Shown here piece by piece: positions 24,703-33,799 of a DNA stretch of 44,375 bases (positions are counted from its first letter, which is position 1; the number at the start of each line of letters is the position of its first letter). Source of the stretch: Kitasatospora sp. Root107. GTDB lineage: Bacteria; Actinomycetota; Actinomycetes; Streptomycetales; Streptomycetaceae. The stretch covers positions 1 through 44,375 of the forward strand of contig NZ_LMCT01000028.1 of NCBI RefSeq assembly GCF_001424875.1. The letters are read 5' to 3'. Made by a program: the position numbers and the translations under genes. The notes beneath the pieces were generated by a model, which was not told the DNA's origin, did not search any database, and saw only the letters and a list, made by a program, of their open reading frames with translations.

Positions 24703-26160
24703 GTGTCAGTCCGGACGCTCAACCTCACCCGCCCCAGGCGCGCCTTCGGCGCCGCCGCCATCACCACGATCGCCGCCCTGGCCGCCGTCACGCTGGTGCC
24801 GACCGGCCAGGCCGGCGCGGCGGGACCGGCCCTGCGCTCGCTCGCCGAGGCGAAGGGCATCTACTTCGGTACCGCCATCACCCAGGGCGACCTGAACAAC
24901 CCCGCCCTCACCGCCGTCGCCGGAAGTCAGTTCGGCATGCTCACCCCCGGCAACGAGATGAAGTGGGACACCGTCGAACCCTCGCCGGGCAACTTCAACT
25001 TCGCCCCGGCCGACCGGCTCGTCGCCTTCGCCCAGACCAACTCGATGAAACTGCGCGGCCACACCCTGGTCTGGCACAGCCAACTCCCCTCCTGGGTCAG
25101 CAACTTGCCGACCAGCCAGGTGAAGGCCGCGATGCAGAACCACATCACCACCGAGGCCACCCACTACAAGGGCAAGCTCTACGCCTGGGACGTGGTGAAC
25201 GAGCCCTTCAACGAGGACGGCAGCTTCCGTGCCGACGCCTTCTACAACGCCATGGGCAGCGGCTTCGTCGCCGAAGCGCTGCGCACCGCCCGGGCCGCCG
25301 ACCCGGGTGCCAAGCTCTACCTGAACGACTACAACATCGAGGGCCTGAACGCGAAGAGCGATGCCATGTACAACCTGGCGAAGTCGCTCAAGGCCCAGGG
25401 CGTCCCGCTGGACGGCGTCGGCTTCCAGGCCCACTTCATCCTCGGCCAGGTCCCCTCCTCCCTGAAGGCCAATCTCCAGCGGTTCACCGCGCTCGGCGTC
25501 GAGGTCGCGATCACCGAGCTGGACGACCGCATCAAGCTCCCCGCGACCGGCGCCAACCTCGCCCAGCAGGCGAGCGACTACGCCTCCGTGATCAGCACCT
25601 GCCTGGCCGTCACCGGCTGTGTGGGCATCACCCAGTGGGGCGTCGGCGACGCGGACTCCTGGATCCCGGGCACCTTCCCCGGCGAGGGCGCCGGCACCAT
25701 GTACGACAACAACTACCAGCCGAAGCCTGCCTGGACCGGCTCCGTCAACGCCCTCGGCGGCAGCACCACCAGCCCCTCGCCGAGCCCGAGCCCGACACCG
25801 ACGCCCACCCCGACGCCGACCCCGAGCCCCACGCCGGGCGGCGCCGCCTGCAAGGTGACGGCCACGGCCAACGCCTGGAACACCGGCCTGACCACGGACA
25901 TCACCGTCACCAACACCGGCTCGACCACGGTCAACGGCTGGGACTTGGTCTTCACCCTGCCCTCCGGTCAGACCGTGACCAACAGCTGGAACGCCGCCAT
26001 CACCCCGGCCGCCGGCCAGGTCACCGCCAGGAACCTCAGCTACAACGGCACTCTTGCTCCCGGCGCCGCCACGTCGTTCGGCTACCAGGCCACCCACACC
26101 GGCAATGCCCAGCTCCCCGCCCAGTTCAGCCTCAACGGCCTTGCCTGCACCAAGTCCTGA
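24703..26160 (+). CDS. Secreted GH10 endo-1,4-beta-xylanase with C-terminal CBM2
   Basis: The 485-residue protein starts at a GTG (AGAAGGGA about 9 nt upstream) and has a Sec signal (AITTIAALAAVTLVPTG, cleavage near GAAG). The GH10 barrel spans about residues 35-345: TPGNEMKWDTVEPSPGNF, RGHTLVWHSQLPSW, acid/base Glu167 in WDVVNEPFNEDG, and nucleophile Glu272 in VAITELDDRI. A Pro/Thr/Ser linker (repeated PTPTP, encoded around 25780-25835) joins a CBM2 of about 100 residues with conserved Trp in NAWNTG, VNGWDLVF and TNSWNAAI; CBM2 modules bind cellulose or xylan. It is the only CBM2-bearing enzyme here; the others use CBM13. Confidence 0.94.
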   Translation: MSVRTLNLTRPRRAFGAAAITTIAALAAVTLVPTGQAGAAGPALRSLAEAKGIYFGTAITQGDLNNPALTAVAGSQFGMLTPGNEMKWDTVEPSPGNFNFAPADRLVAFAQTNSMKLRGHTLVWHSQLPSWVSNLPTSQVKAAMQNHITTEATHYKGKLYAWDVVNEPFNEDGSFRADAFYNAMGSGFVAEALRTARAADPGAKLYLNDYNIEGLNAKSDAMYNLAKSLKAQGVPLDGVGFQAHFILGQVPSSLKANLQRFTALGVEVAITELDDRIKLPATGANLAQQASDYASVISTCLAVTGCVGITQWGVGDADSWIPGTFPGEGAGTMYDNNYQPKPAWTGSVNALGGSTTSPSPSPSPTPTPTPTPTPSPTPGGAACKVTATANAWNTGLTTDITVTNTGSTTVNGWDLVFTLPSGQTVTNSWNAAITPAAGQVTARNLSYNGTLAPGAATSFGYQATHTGNAQLPAQFSLNGLACTKS

Positions 26161-26179
26161 CGGTCCGTCACTACCCAGT

Positions 26180-26208
26180 GGTCCGCACCCCACCCCGGGG
26201 TGCGGACC
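26180..26208 (+). terminator. Hairpin terminator between xylanase and the convergent membrane-protein gene
   Basis: Arms 26180-26191 and 26197-26208 pair perfectly (12 bp) around ACCCC. It ends 2 bp before the stop codon of the minus-strand gene, so it may act in both directions. Confidence 0.75.
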
Positions 26209-26209
26209 C

Positions 26210-26977
26210 TCAGTGCGTCGGGGCGAAGCCTCCCCAGACGGCAGCGCCGTCCGAGGTCTCCATCCGGTAGCTGTCGCCCGTGGTGCTGCGGACACCGGTG
26301 GCGTGGTTGTACTGGCCGGCGAACATGTGCTGTCCGGCCGGCACGGTACGGCCTGGCTTGAGGACCCAGCGGTAGAGCAGCGCACCGCCGGACTCCTGAG
26401 CGGTGACGGTGAAGTCGTCGCTCGGCAGCGTCCGCCAGTTGCCGGTGTCCCGCACCCCGCCGGTCTGGGCGACCCGCAGCTCCACGGTGAGCGAGGTGAG
26501 CGGCCGGGTGGTCCTGAGGGTGATGTTGTTCTGGGCCCAGAAGACAGTGCTGTTGGCGCCCATCGAGCCCGCCGACCACAGTGGCCCGTTCTGGACCCGG
26601 CTGCTCGCCGACGGAGTCGGGTGCGAACTGCCGGGCGTGGTGGCCGGGGCCGGACTCGCGGCCGTCGGGCGAGCCGAAGGCGCCGGGGGAGAGGTGACCG
26701 TCGGGGACGGCGTGACGGGAGTGATGACGGGAGCGATGACGGGAGCCGGCGACGGAGTCCCGACGATGGCGGCAACGGCCAGGCCGCCGGTCGCCAGGAT
26801 GCCCGCGGTGGCGAGGCCGGCCAGCGCGGCCTTGCGCCAAGACCGCCCGATCGTCCGGGCTCGGTGACGGACGACGGGGTCGGCCGCGCCGCGTTCCATC
26901 CGGGCCAACATCCGTGCGCGGTCGGGCTGGTGGGCCCCGGCGGCCTCATGCAGCTGCCGGGTGATGTCCTGTTTCAC
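26210..26977 (-). CDS. Putative anti-sigma / membrane protein with extracellular domain, coupled to the sigma factor
   Basis: The 255-residue protein starts at a GTG that overlaps the sigma-factor stop (GTGA), with GGAGGAGG upstream. The cytoplasmic N-terminus (about 60 residues, DITRQLHEAAGAHQPDRARM) leads to one membrane helix (ALAGLATAGILATGGLAVAA), then a Pro/Thr/Ser-rich stalk with repeated PVI-PV units, then an extracellular domain of about 115 residues (GPLWSAGSMGANSTVFWAQN to the end, containing LTSLTVELRVAQTGGV, RWVLKPGRTVPAGQH and FAGQYNHATGVRS). Topology and coupling suggest an anti-sigma factor or signal sensor; no zinc-binding HxxxCxxC motif is present. The extracellular domain is Trp- and Thr-rich and looks like a beta-sandwich, but I cannot assign a family. 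The function is inferred. Confidence 0.72.
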   Translation of the reverse strand: MKQDITRQLHEAAGAHQPDRARMLARMERGAADPVVRHRARTIGRSWRKAALAGLATAGILATGGLAVAAIVGTPSPAPVIAPVITPVTPSPTVTSPPAPSARPTAASPAPATTPGSSHPTPSASSRVQNGPLWSAGSMGANSTVFWAQNNITLRTTRPLTSLTVELRVAQTGGVRDTGNWRTLPSDDFTVTAQESGGALLYRWVLKPGRTVPAGQHMFAGQYNHATGVRSTTGDSYRMETSDGAAVWGGFAPTH

Positions 26978-27504
26978 CGAGTCCTCCTCCCTGCCACCAG
27001 TGCTCCGGCCGCTCGTGCACCGAGCAGCCGTTCCAGCTCGGCCATCCCCTTCGAGGTCTGGCTCTTCACCGTACCGACCGATATCCCCAACGCCACAGCG
27101 GTGTCCTTCTCCGGCAGGTCGAAGGCGTGGCGCAGCACCACGCACGCCCGCTTGCGGTAGGGCAGCCGGGCCAGCGCCGTACGGACGTCCAGCACGGCCG
27201 CCACGTTCGGCCCGTCCACCCGCTCCGGGTGGCGGGACCAGAACAGCGCGACCCGGCGCCGCTCACGAACCGCACTCCGTATTCGCTCCCGCGCCATGTT
27301 GGCCACCACGCCGCGGGCGTAGGCGAGCGGGTGGTCCGCCGTACGGAGCCGGTCCCAGCGTTGCCACAGGGCGAGCAGGGCATCCGCGGCGAGGTCGTCG
27401 GCCGCGTCCGTCTCCCCGGTCAGGAGATGGGCGAGCCGGGCCAGTTCGGCGTAGTGGCGTTCGAAGAAGTCGTGGAACTCCGCGGACGCGTCATCGAGGA
27501 GCAT
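26974..27504 (-). CDS. SigE-family (ECF) RNA polymerase sigma factor
   Basis: The 176-residue protein has sigma region 2 (FFERHYAELARLAHLLTGET, DDLAADALLALWQRWDRL, YARGVVANMARERIRSAVRE) and region 4 (ALARLPYRKRACVVLRHAFD, then KDTAVALGISVGTVKSQTSK). Size and signatures match the actinobacterial SigE-family group. ATG at 27504 is chosen by domain limits; its ribosome site is poor because GAGGGAG directly abuts it. The gene is coupled to the membrane protein that follows and lies among cell-wall-degrading enzymes. A near match to the class-3 LacI box lies 27 bp upstream. Confidence 0.88.
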   Translation of the reverse strand: MLLDDASAEFHDFFERHYAELARLAHLLTGETDAADDLAADALLALWQRWDRLRTADHPLAYARGVVANMARERIRSAVRERRRVALFWSRHPERVDGPNVAAVLDVRTALARLPYRKRACVVLRHAFDLPEKDTAVALGISVGTVKSQTSKGMAELERLLGARAAGALVAGRRTR

Positions 27505-27530
27505 CTCCCTCGGTCGCCCTCTCCCTGCAG

Positions 27531-27544
27531 TGTGCGCGTTAACA
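27531..27544 (-). promoter_or_regulatory. Degenerate class-3 LacI-type box before the sigma gene
   Basis: On the minus strand TGTTAACGCGCACA differs at one position from the box before GH127 (TGTTAACGCTCACA). A shorter related stretch, TGTTACGC, lies 18 bp further upstream. It sits 27 bp before the sigma start. Confidence 0.5.
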
Positions 27545-27569
27545 ATCGGGTTGAGCGTAACAGTGCCCG

Positions 27570-30218
27570 TCAGGACAGATCGCCGTAGACCACGCCCCGG
27601 CCGTAACCGCCGAGGTAGACCCGGCCGTACACGTCGGGGTCGCCCGCGATGACGCTGATGACGCTGCCGCCGAACTGGTGCTGGTCGTCGTTGATCCGGA
27701 CCCAGGCCTGCCCGCCGTCGATGGAGCGGAACAGGCCGGTGACGCCCTGCACCGTTCCGCTCAGGTAGAGGGCCTGGTGAGCGGCGCCCGGGGCCGCCTT
27801 GCCGAAGCCGATGCCGTCGGCCTTCTGTACGCCGGCCGACTTGGTGAAGCCCGCCCCGCCGTCGGTGGAGCGCAGGAGGCCCTTGTCCCCGCCGGCGATC
27901 CACAGGTCACCGGCGACCCCCGGGGTCGCCTTGAGGGTTCCGCCGCCCAGGCCGGTGGCTCGGGCGGTGAAGCTCCGGCCGCCGTCGGTGCTCGCGAACA
28001 GGGTGCCGCCGCTCAGGGCGTAGAAGGTGTTCGCCGTCGAACGGTCGGCCACCACGGCAGTGTCAACGGGCAGGCCGGAAGCGGCCGTCCAGGTCGAGCC
28101 GCGGTTGGTGGAGAGGTAGGGCCGTTGGCCGGCCGGAGTCCACATCACGGTGCCGCCGTCCGCCGAGACCGCCGCCGTCCCGCCACCGGCGCCGCCGACC
28201 GGGACCCCGGTGAAGGGGGTCCAGGCGGCTCCGCCGTCGGTCGACCAGGCGCCGTGCTGGGCGCCGCCGAGGCCGACCCGGACCATGAACCCGGGCTTCG
28301 CCTGGGCGAAGTCGATCCCGGTGGTGTTGGTGAACTGCGGTCCGGAGAGCGCCTGGGCGGGCACCTTGGTCAGGTCCTCGTGCCGGAACCCGCTGACGTC
28401 GCCGAGCGCACTGATCAGCGGGAGGCCCGGGGGCTTGGCCAGCCCGAGCACCGCGGTCTCCTCCAGGCCCTTGGCCGGGACCGTCCAGTGCGTCGGGCGC
28501 CCGCTGTCCGCCTCGGTCACGTCGCGGCTGCCCCACATCCCCGATCCGGTGCCGTACAGCACGCGCCCGGAGTCGAAGGGGTCGATCGCCATCGCACCCA
28601 TCCAGTGTCCGATGCCGTTCCCCACGTACGGCGCCGCGGAGCTGTCCCGCACCGAGGTCGCGCCGAGCGCCTTCCAGGAGGCGCCGCCGTCGGTCGAGCG
28701 GTACAGCTCGTCCGAGGGCCACCAGCGGTCCAGGGTGGTGACCATCACCGTGGACGGGTGCTGTGGGTCGACCGCCATTCCGGCGAAGCCGTAACTGCCG
28801 CTGGACGGCGAGACGTTCTTCCACGCCCCGGAGGACGGCGTGTACTTCCACACCGAACCGGCCGTCACCCCGTTCGGGCCGGGCGCGTTGGTGTACGTCA
28901 GGTAGAGCGAGCCGTCGCCGGACAGCACGCCGTGCTGCGGCAGCTGCCCCGTGGGCTGGCCGTGCACGGCCTGCCAGCTGGCACCGTCGTCGGTGGAGCG
29001 GTACAGCGAGGTCGACCTGTCGGCCACGCCGACGTAGATCGTCCTGCTGCCGGACGGGCCGAAGGTCACGAAGGACAGGCCGACGCCGCTGCTCGCACCG
29101 TTCTTGACGGGGAAGCTGCCGACCTGACTCCACGTCACGCCGAAGTCGGTGCTGCGCCACAGCCCGTTCTTGCGGGTGCCCAGGTAGAGCCTGCTGTGGT
29201 CGGACGGGTCCACCATCAGCCGCTCGCCCATGGAGCGGCCGTCCTCGTTGCCGCCCAGCTTGAACGGCAGGTCGGTGCGCTGGAACGTCCTGCCCTGGTC
29301 GGTGGAGCGCAGGATCGCGCCGTTGCCCGCCCAGTCGTTGGTGTAGGTGCCGCTCGCGATGTACAGGCGGTTCGGGTCGACCGGGTCGGTGGCCAGGCTC
29401 TCGATCCCCAGCAGGTTCCAGTCGCCCCCGCCGATCCAGTCGGTCAGGGAGGTCCACTGCCCGGCGGCCGTGTCCCAGCGGTACGCGCCGCCGATGTCGG
29501 TCCGGGCGTACAGCAGGTCCTTGCGGGTGGGGTTGAAGACCAGACCGGTGACGAAGCCGCCACCGACGATCTGCGCGTTGTGCCAGGTGTACCCGCCCGC
29601 GCCGCCCGACTTCACCAGCTTCCACCGCTGATTGGTGCTGCCCTTGTCGGCGTACTGGACGAGAGGCACGCCGTCGCCGCTCGAGCCGCCCCACACGTCC
29701 AGTACCAGGCCGCTGCTCCGGGAGACGAACTTGACGGCCGCACCGCCGACGTTCTCCATCCTCCACTGCTGCGCGGCGGCCCCGCGGTCGGCCTGCTGTT
29801 CGACGGCGGCGGTCGAGGCGGTGGAAGCTCCCCGCACGCCGAGGACCTTGCCGCTGTTGCGGTTCACCAGCTCGTAGTAGCCACCCTCCACGAGCTTCAG
29901 CCGCCACTGCTGACTCGCGGCACCGGTCACCCGACTCTGCTGCCGGGCCCAGGCACCGTCCGCCGTGTCCGCCCCGGGCACGTCCAACACCTTGTCGCTG
30001 CGGACGGACACCAGCTCGTAGTAGGCATCGGGGTCCACCGTCGCGGCCTCCGAATCGGCCTGGACGAACAGCAGGTAGGGACCGAGGACGGCGGGCACGC
30101 CCAGCGCCAGACCGATCATCGTCCGGCGTCGGCGGTGGCGGCCACGCCTGGGTCGCTCGCCGTCGGCCGCGCCTGCGTGCCGGCTGTGTCCGCCCGCGGT
30201 GGGGTCCGTCTCGTTCAT
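27570..30218 (-). CDS. Secreted GH74 xyloglucanase with N-terminal CBM13
   Basis: The 882-residue protein has a long basic N-region (RRGRHRRRRT) before the hydrophobic core MIGLALGVPAVLGPYLLF, compatible with Tat or Sec export. Residues about 60-205 form a CBM13-type trefoil with three repeats (SVRSDKVLDVPGADT, RNSGKVLGVRGAST, RSSGLVLDVWGGSS). GH74 follows: YTWHNAQIVGGGFVTGLVF, ARTDIGGAYRWD with probable catalytic Asp241, and repeated propeller motifs such as LYRSTDDGASW, LYRSTDGGASW and LLRSTDGGAGF. The second catalytic Asp is not assigned. GH74 enzymes cut the xyloglucan backbone. AAGGAGC precedes the ATG. An N-terminal CBM13 is an uncommon order. Only 65 bp separate its end from the sigma gene start, and no terminator is seen there. 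Confidence 0.92.
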   Translation of the reverse strand: MNETDPTAGGHSRHAGAADGERPRRGRHRRRRTMIGLALGVPAVLGPYLLFVQADSEAATVDPDAYYELVSVRSDKVLDVPGADTADGAWARQQSRVTGAASQQWRLKLVEGGYYELVNRNSGKVLGVRGASTASTAAVEQQADRGAAAQQWRMENVGGAAVKFVSRSSGLVLDVWGGSSGDGVPLVQYADKGSTNQRWKLVKSGGAGGYTWHNAQIVGGGFVTGLVFNPTRKDLLYARTDIGGAYRWDTAAGQWTSLTDWIGGGDWNLLGIESLATDPVDPNRLYIASGTYTNDWAGNGAILRSTDQGRTFQRTDLPFKLGGNEDGRSMGERLMVDPSDHSRLYLGTRKNGLWRSTDFGVTWSQVGSFPVKNGASSGVGLSFVTFGPSGSRTIYVGVADRSTSLYRSTDDGASWQAVHGQPTGQLPQHGVLSGDGSLYLTYTNAPGPNGVTAGSVWKYTPSSGAWKNVSPSSGSYGFAGMAVDPQHPSTVMVTTLDRWWPSDELYRSTDGGASWKALGATSVRDSSAAPYVGNGIGHWMGAMAIDPFDSGRVLYGTGSGMWGSRDVTEADSGRPTHWTVPAKGLEETAVLGLAKPPGLPLISALGDVSGFRHEDLTKVPAQALSGPQFTNTTGIDFAQAKPGFMVRVGLGGAQHGAWSTDGGAAWTPFTGVPVGGAGGGTAAVSADGGTVMWTPAGQRPYLSTNRGSTWTAASGLPVDTAVVADRSTANTFYALSGGTLFASTDGGRSFTARATGLGGGTLKATPGVAGDLWIAGGDKGLLRSTDGGAGFTKSAGVQKADGIGFGKAAPGAAHQALYLSGTVQGVTGLFRSIDGGQAWVRINDDQHQFGGSVISVIAGDPDVYGRVYLGGYGRGVVYGDLS

Positions 30219-30294
30219 GGGCTGCTCCTTGCTCCGGCCGTTTTGTGGATCGCCCGTCAGTTGCCGCTGCTCCGCAGAAGGTTGCCGCCCGAGC

Positions 30295-30307
30295 CCGAAC
30301 TTTTCGG
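30295..30307. promoter_or_regulatory. CCGAA-N3-TTCGG palindrome upstream of GH74
   Basis: CCGAACTTTTCGG has 5-bp perfect arms. Read on the minus strand the core CGAAAAGTTCG matches the xylanase operator CGAAAGTTTCG at 9 of 11 positions. It lies 77 bp before the GH74 start. Confidence 0.5.
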
Positions 30308-30415
30308 GGCGCCTCCGTCCAGACCGGGGGCGGCCGCTGGCCGAGGGAGTGCAGGGACAGCGGCAGGGAGTCGTCACCCGCGAATGGGCCCCAGGATCTG
30401 CTGCTGCAGCAGTAC

Positions 30416-30444
30416 TTGACGGCACACCGGGGCGGATTTACGTT
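30416..30444 (+). promoter_or_regulatory. Promoter with long leader before the GH2 gene
   Basis: TTGACG (30416-30421), 17-bp spacer, TACGTT (30439-30444). The predicted start near 30451 gives a leader of about 155 nt that contains a small hairpin (GGGTCCG-GGA-CGGACCC) and the LacI-type box. A 12-bp palindrome CTGCTGCAGCAG (30401-30412) sits just upstream of the -35. The 388-bp gap 30219-30606 otherwise shows no gene. Confidence 0.6.
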
Positions 30445-30561
30445 CATCGCCGGCGCCTTGTGCGACGACGTGAACTGACGGGGTCCGGGACGGACCCGAG
30501 TCGGTCGTCGGTCGCGTCCGCCAATCCGGCATGGACAGTCGGGATTCCGTCGGCCTGCCGA

Positions 30562-30575
30562 TGTTAGCGCTCACA
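30562..30575 (+). promoter_or_regulatory. Class-3 LacI-type box before the GH2 gene
   Basis: TGTTAGCGCTCACA, flanked by A and T so that the 16 bp 30561-30576 are symmetric except for one pair. It lies 32 bp before the GH2 start, probably within the transcribed leader. Confidence 0.75.
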
Positions 30576-30606
30576 TCTTTCTGGACCCACCCACCGAGAG
30601 GTCACC

Positions 30607-33595
30607 ATGCACCAGCAGCACAGCCCGCCACCACGCCGGCGATCGGCCGTACATCTGTTCGCGGTCGTCGCGACACTGCTTGCCGCGGTCCTGACGACGC
30701 CACAGCCGGCGTCCGCCGCAGCGGTGTCGGACGTCAACGGGTTCACCACGGGCAACGGTGCGATCACGTCGGTCGACCTGGCTGGAACGTGGAGCTTCAC
30801 GCCGAAGGGCCGCTCGGCGACGTCGATCAACGTGCCCGGCGGCGGCTGGTACAAGCAGGGCTTCACCGACGTGAACGAGGCGACGTACTCGCGAACCGTG
30901 ACCGTGCCGAACACGGGGCAGCCGCAGTCGGTGTGGATCGAGTTCGGCGCGGTGAACCATCAGGCGACGCTGTCGGTGGACGGGCAGGTGGTCGGCACCC
31001 AGACCACCTCCTTCACGCCGTCGAACTTCGACATATCCGCCTTCGCCGCCCCCGGCACCACCCACACGATCAGCGTGAACGTGAAGGGCCGCTACGCCCT
31101 GATGAACGGGAGCCAGACCCTGGTTCCCGACGCTGCCAACTGGTCCGAGGCGATCCCCCAGGGCATCTACCGCTCGGCGGCCCTGCGCGTGTATCCGGCG
31201 GTGTACGTCAGCGACTCGTTCGTCCGCACCTCGGTGACCAACCAGACCCTCACCTACGACGTGTCCGTGACGAACACCTCCGGCAGCTCGCGGTCGGTGA
31301 CGCTGACCGGCGCGCTCGCCTCGGACAGCGGTGGGTCGTTCAACTACCCGGCGCTGCCCAGCCGTACGGTCACCGTGGCCGCCCACTCGACCGCCAAGGT
31401 GACGGTCGGCCCGGTGGCGTGGAACCTCGGCTCCGCCTCGTACTGGTGGCCGAACGTGCCCTACCGCGCCGGGTACCGCGCCCAGCTGCACAAGCTGTCC
31501 GTGCACGCTTCCACCGACGACGGCCGCACCAGCGACGCCGGATACCGGTTCGGGTTCCGGGAGACCACCCAGAACGGCGAGTACTACCACCTCAACGGCG
31601 TGCGGGTGAACTTCCGTGGTGACAGCCTGCAGGGCGCGGACTACGACCGGATCGACAACGGCGGCAAGGGCGACGCCTACGACACGCTGCCCGGCTTCCT
31701 CCCGCCCTCCACGGGCAACGGCGGCTGGCCGCAGGCGGTCGACAACTACCAGCGGCTCAACTACAACGTGGTCCGCATCCACCAGGAGCCGGGCAGCCCG
31801 TACATGCTCGACGTGGCCGACGAGATGGGCCTGATGGTCATCGACGAGACCGCGATCCGCGGCACCTGCAGCTGCCAGGACTTCGTCGCCGGGCACGACA
31901 ACATGGTGAACCACGCCCGGGCGCTGACCCTGCGGGACCGCAACCACCCGGCGATCATCCGCTGGAGCCAGAGCAACGAGGCGGACCTCAGCACCTTCGA
32001 CTCCGAGTCGTTCGAGAAGGACCTGTACGCGGCGATGAACGGCAACGACGGCACCCGGCCGGTCAGCGTCGACACCGCCTGGAACACCAACCCGTACCCC
32101 AACATGCTGAACGGCAACTTCGCCGTCTTCTCGCACTACGTCGACGGCATCGGCGCGTACGGCGAGGCGCTCCCCTCGCTGGCCGGCCGGCCCGAGGGTG
32201 AGGGCGAGTACGTCTGGAACAAGTCCAACACCAAGCAGGGCTTCGAGTGGTTCGCCACCGCAACGGCCGCCAAGCGCGCCAAGGATGCCAGCGACCTGCG
32301 CCCCTACACCCTGCTGTCCGGCTGGGCCGGCTTCGTACCCGGGGTGCGGAGCACCGACTTCGTCCCGGAGGAGGGCGGCCACCCCGTCTACGGCGAGGAC
32401 AACCTCTCCGCCCCGTGGAGCAACCCGCAGATCCAGCGGATCCAGGCCGCGTTCAACCCGGTGGCCGCGATCGACCTGCCCTACTGGTCGGCCTCCGGCG
32501 TGTCGGACCAGGACGGCACCTTCCCGCTCCCGCGGGCGGTGGACACCTACTCCTACGGCAAGACGATCACCCGGAACGTCACCGTCTTCAACGACGGCTT
32601 CAGCGACACCTCCGTCGGCTTCACCTGGACGGCGCGACTCGACCGGCCCGACGGCGTGGTCATCGCGTCCGGAAACGAACCCCTCACCCGCGCCGGCCGG
32701 CGGCACCCGCGTCCACCTGGTCCTGTCGACCACGAAGTCGGGCAGCACCACGTTCACCGACTCGGTCGAGTACCTCAATCTGGGCAACGCGCCGACCAAC
32801 GTGGACGACGCTGCCACCGCGGTGACCTACAACGGCACTTGGGGTCACGCGAGCGGCGAGACCGGCCCGTACGCCGGCACGAACTCCTACAGTGACGTCA
32901 CGGGCGACACGGCGACGCTGAACTTCGTCGGCACCGGCGTCACGCTGCATGCCGTGACTGCGCCGAGCCACGGCATGGTGGGCATCTCCGTCGACGGCGG
33001 GGCCGAGGCGGTGGTCGACGAGTACTCGGCGGTGCGCACCAGCGACGCCCCGGTGTGGACCAGCCCCCGACTCGCCTCCGGCACGCACACGATCCGCGTG
33101 CGCGTCACCGGTACCCAGCGGGCCGCCGCGACGCACGACTGGGCCACCGTCGACCGCTTCGAGGTCGCCGACCAACCCGTGGCGGGCACGGACTACCGCA
33201 TCGTCAACCGCTACAGCGGCAAGCCGCTCGCGGTGGCCGGCGGGGCGACCACGGACGGCGCGTCGATCGTCCAGAGGACGGACGGCGGCGCCTGGACCAT
33301 CGACACCGCCCCCGGGGGCGCGTACACACTGAGGTACGTCAGCAGCGGCAAGGTGCTCGACGTCAACGGCTACTCCCAGACCGTCGGGCTCCAGCTCCAG
33401 CAGTGGACCTCCAGCAGCGGTACCAACCAGCAGTGGTACCTGCGACCGACCGGCGACGGGTACTTCACCGTCGTCAGCCACGACAGCGGGCTGGTGGCGG
33501 ACGTGTACAACTGGGACAGCGGCGACAACGCCAAGGTCGTGCAGTACACCTCCGGCGGCGGCGCCAACCAGCAGTGGCAGCTGGTGCCGGCGTGA
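30607..33595 (+). pseudogene. Secreted GH2-family glycosidase with C-terminal CBM13, broken by a frameshift
   Basis: The ATG (GAGAGG upstream) opens a Sec-exported protein: signal core LFAVVATLLAAVLTT, then GH2 sugar-binding and immunoglobulin domains (VSDVNGFTTGNGAITSVDLA to about residue 300), then a TIM barrel. The acid/base is Glu458 in IIRWSQSNEADL and the nucleophile probably Glu534 in PEGEGEYVW. Near 32687-32692 (ACCCGCGCC) the frame changes by one extra base: GNEPLT is in the first frame, AGGTRVHLVLSTT in the next. The second frame continues with a beta-sandwich domain (GTWGHASGETGPYAGTNSYS) and a CBM13 trefoil (SGKPLAVAGGATTDG, SGKVLDVNGYSQTVG), ending at 33595. With the frame restored the protein would have about 995 residues. 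Substrate (beta-galactoside, glucuronide or arabinoside) cannot be read. A sequencing error is the alternative to a real mutation. Confidence 0.82.
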
Positions 33596-33602
33596 TCCGT
33601 TC

Positions 33603-33631
33603 GCAGCCGTCAGCCGGATCCTGACGGCTGC
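33603..33631 (+). terminator. Hairpin terminator after the GH2 gene
   Basis: Arms 33603-33613 and 33621-33631 pair perfectly (11 bp) around CCGGATC, 8 bp after the stop. Confidence 0.75.
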
Positions 33632-33718
33632 GGAGATCCTGCAAATCCTGTGCGGTGCCGGGCAGATGACGCCCTGTCACGGGACGAAGTCCCCCGACCG
33701 TGGCGGAAAGGCCCGCCA

Positions 33719-33759
33719 CCGAGCGCGGACAGCCGGTGGTTCCGGTTGCCCGCGCTCGG
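33719..33759 (-). terminator. Hairpin terminator of the GH27 gene
   Basis: Arms 33719-33736 and 33742-33759 pair over 18 bp with two mismatch/wobble positions around TGGTT, beyond the GH27 stop on the minus strand. Confidence 0.7.
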
Positions 33760-33799
33760 GGTCATGCCTTCTTCGGTGTCAACGTGACTGCAGGAGGCG

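Noticed and set aside
25777..25836. Short tandem repeat in the GH10-CBM2 gene
   Set aside because: It only encodes the Pro/Thr/Ser linker between catalytic and binding domains.
27678..30419. A plus-strand open frame of more than 900 codons opposite the GH74 gene
   Set aside because: It is the antisense shadow of a high-GC gene: composition is Gly/Arg/Val/Gln-rich without domains, while the minus strand encodes a complete GH74 enzyme.
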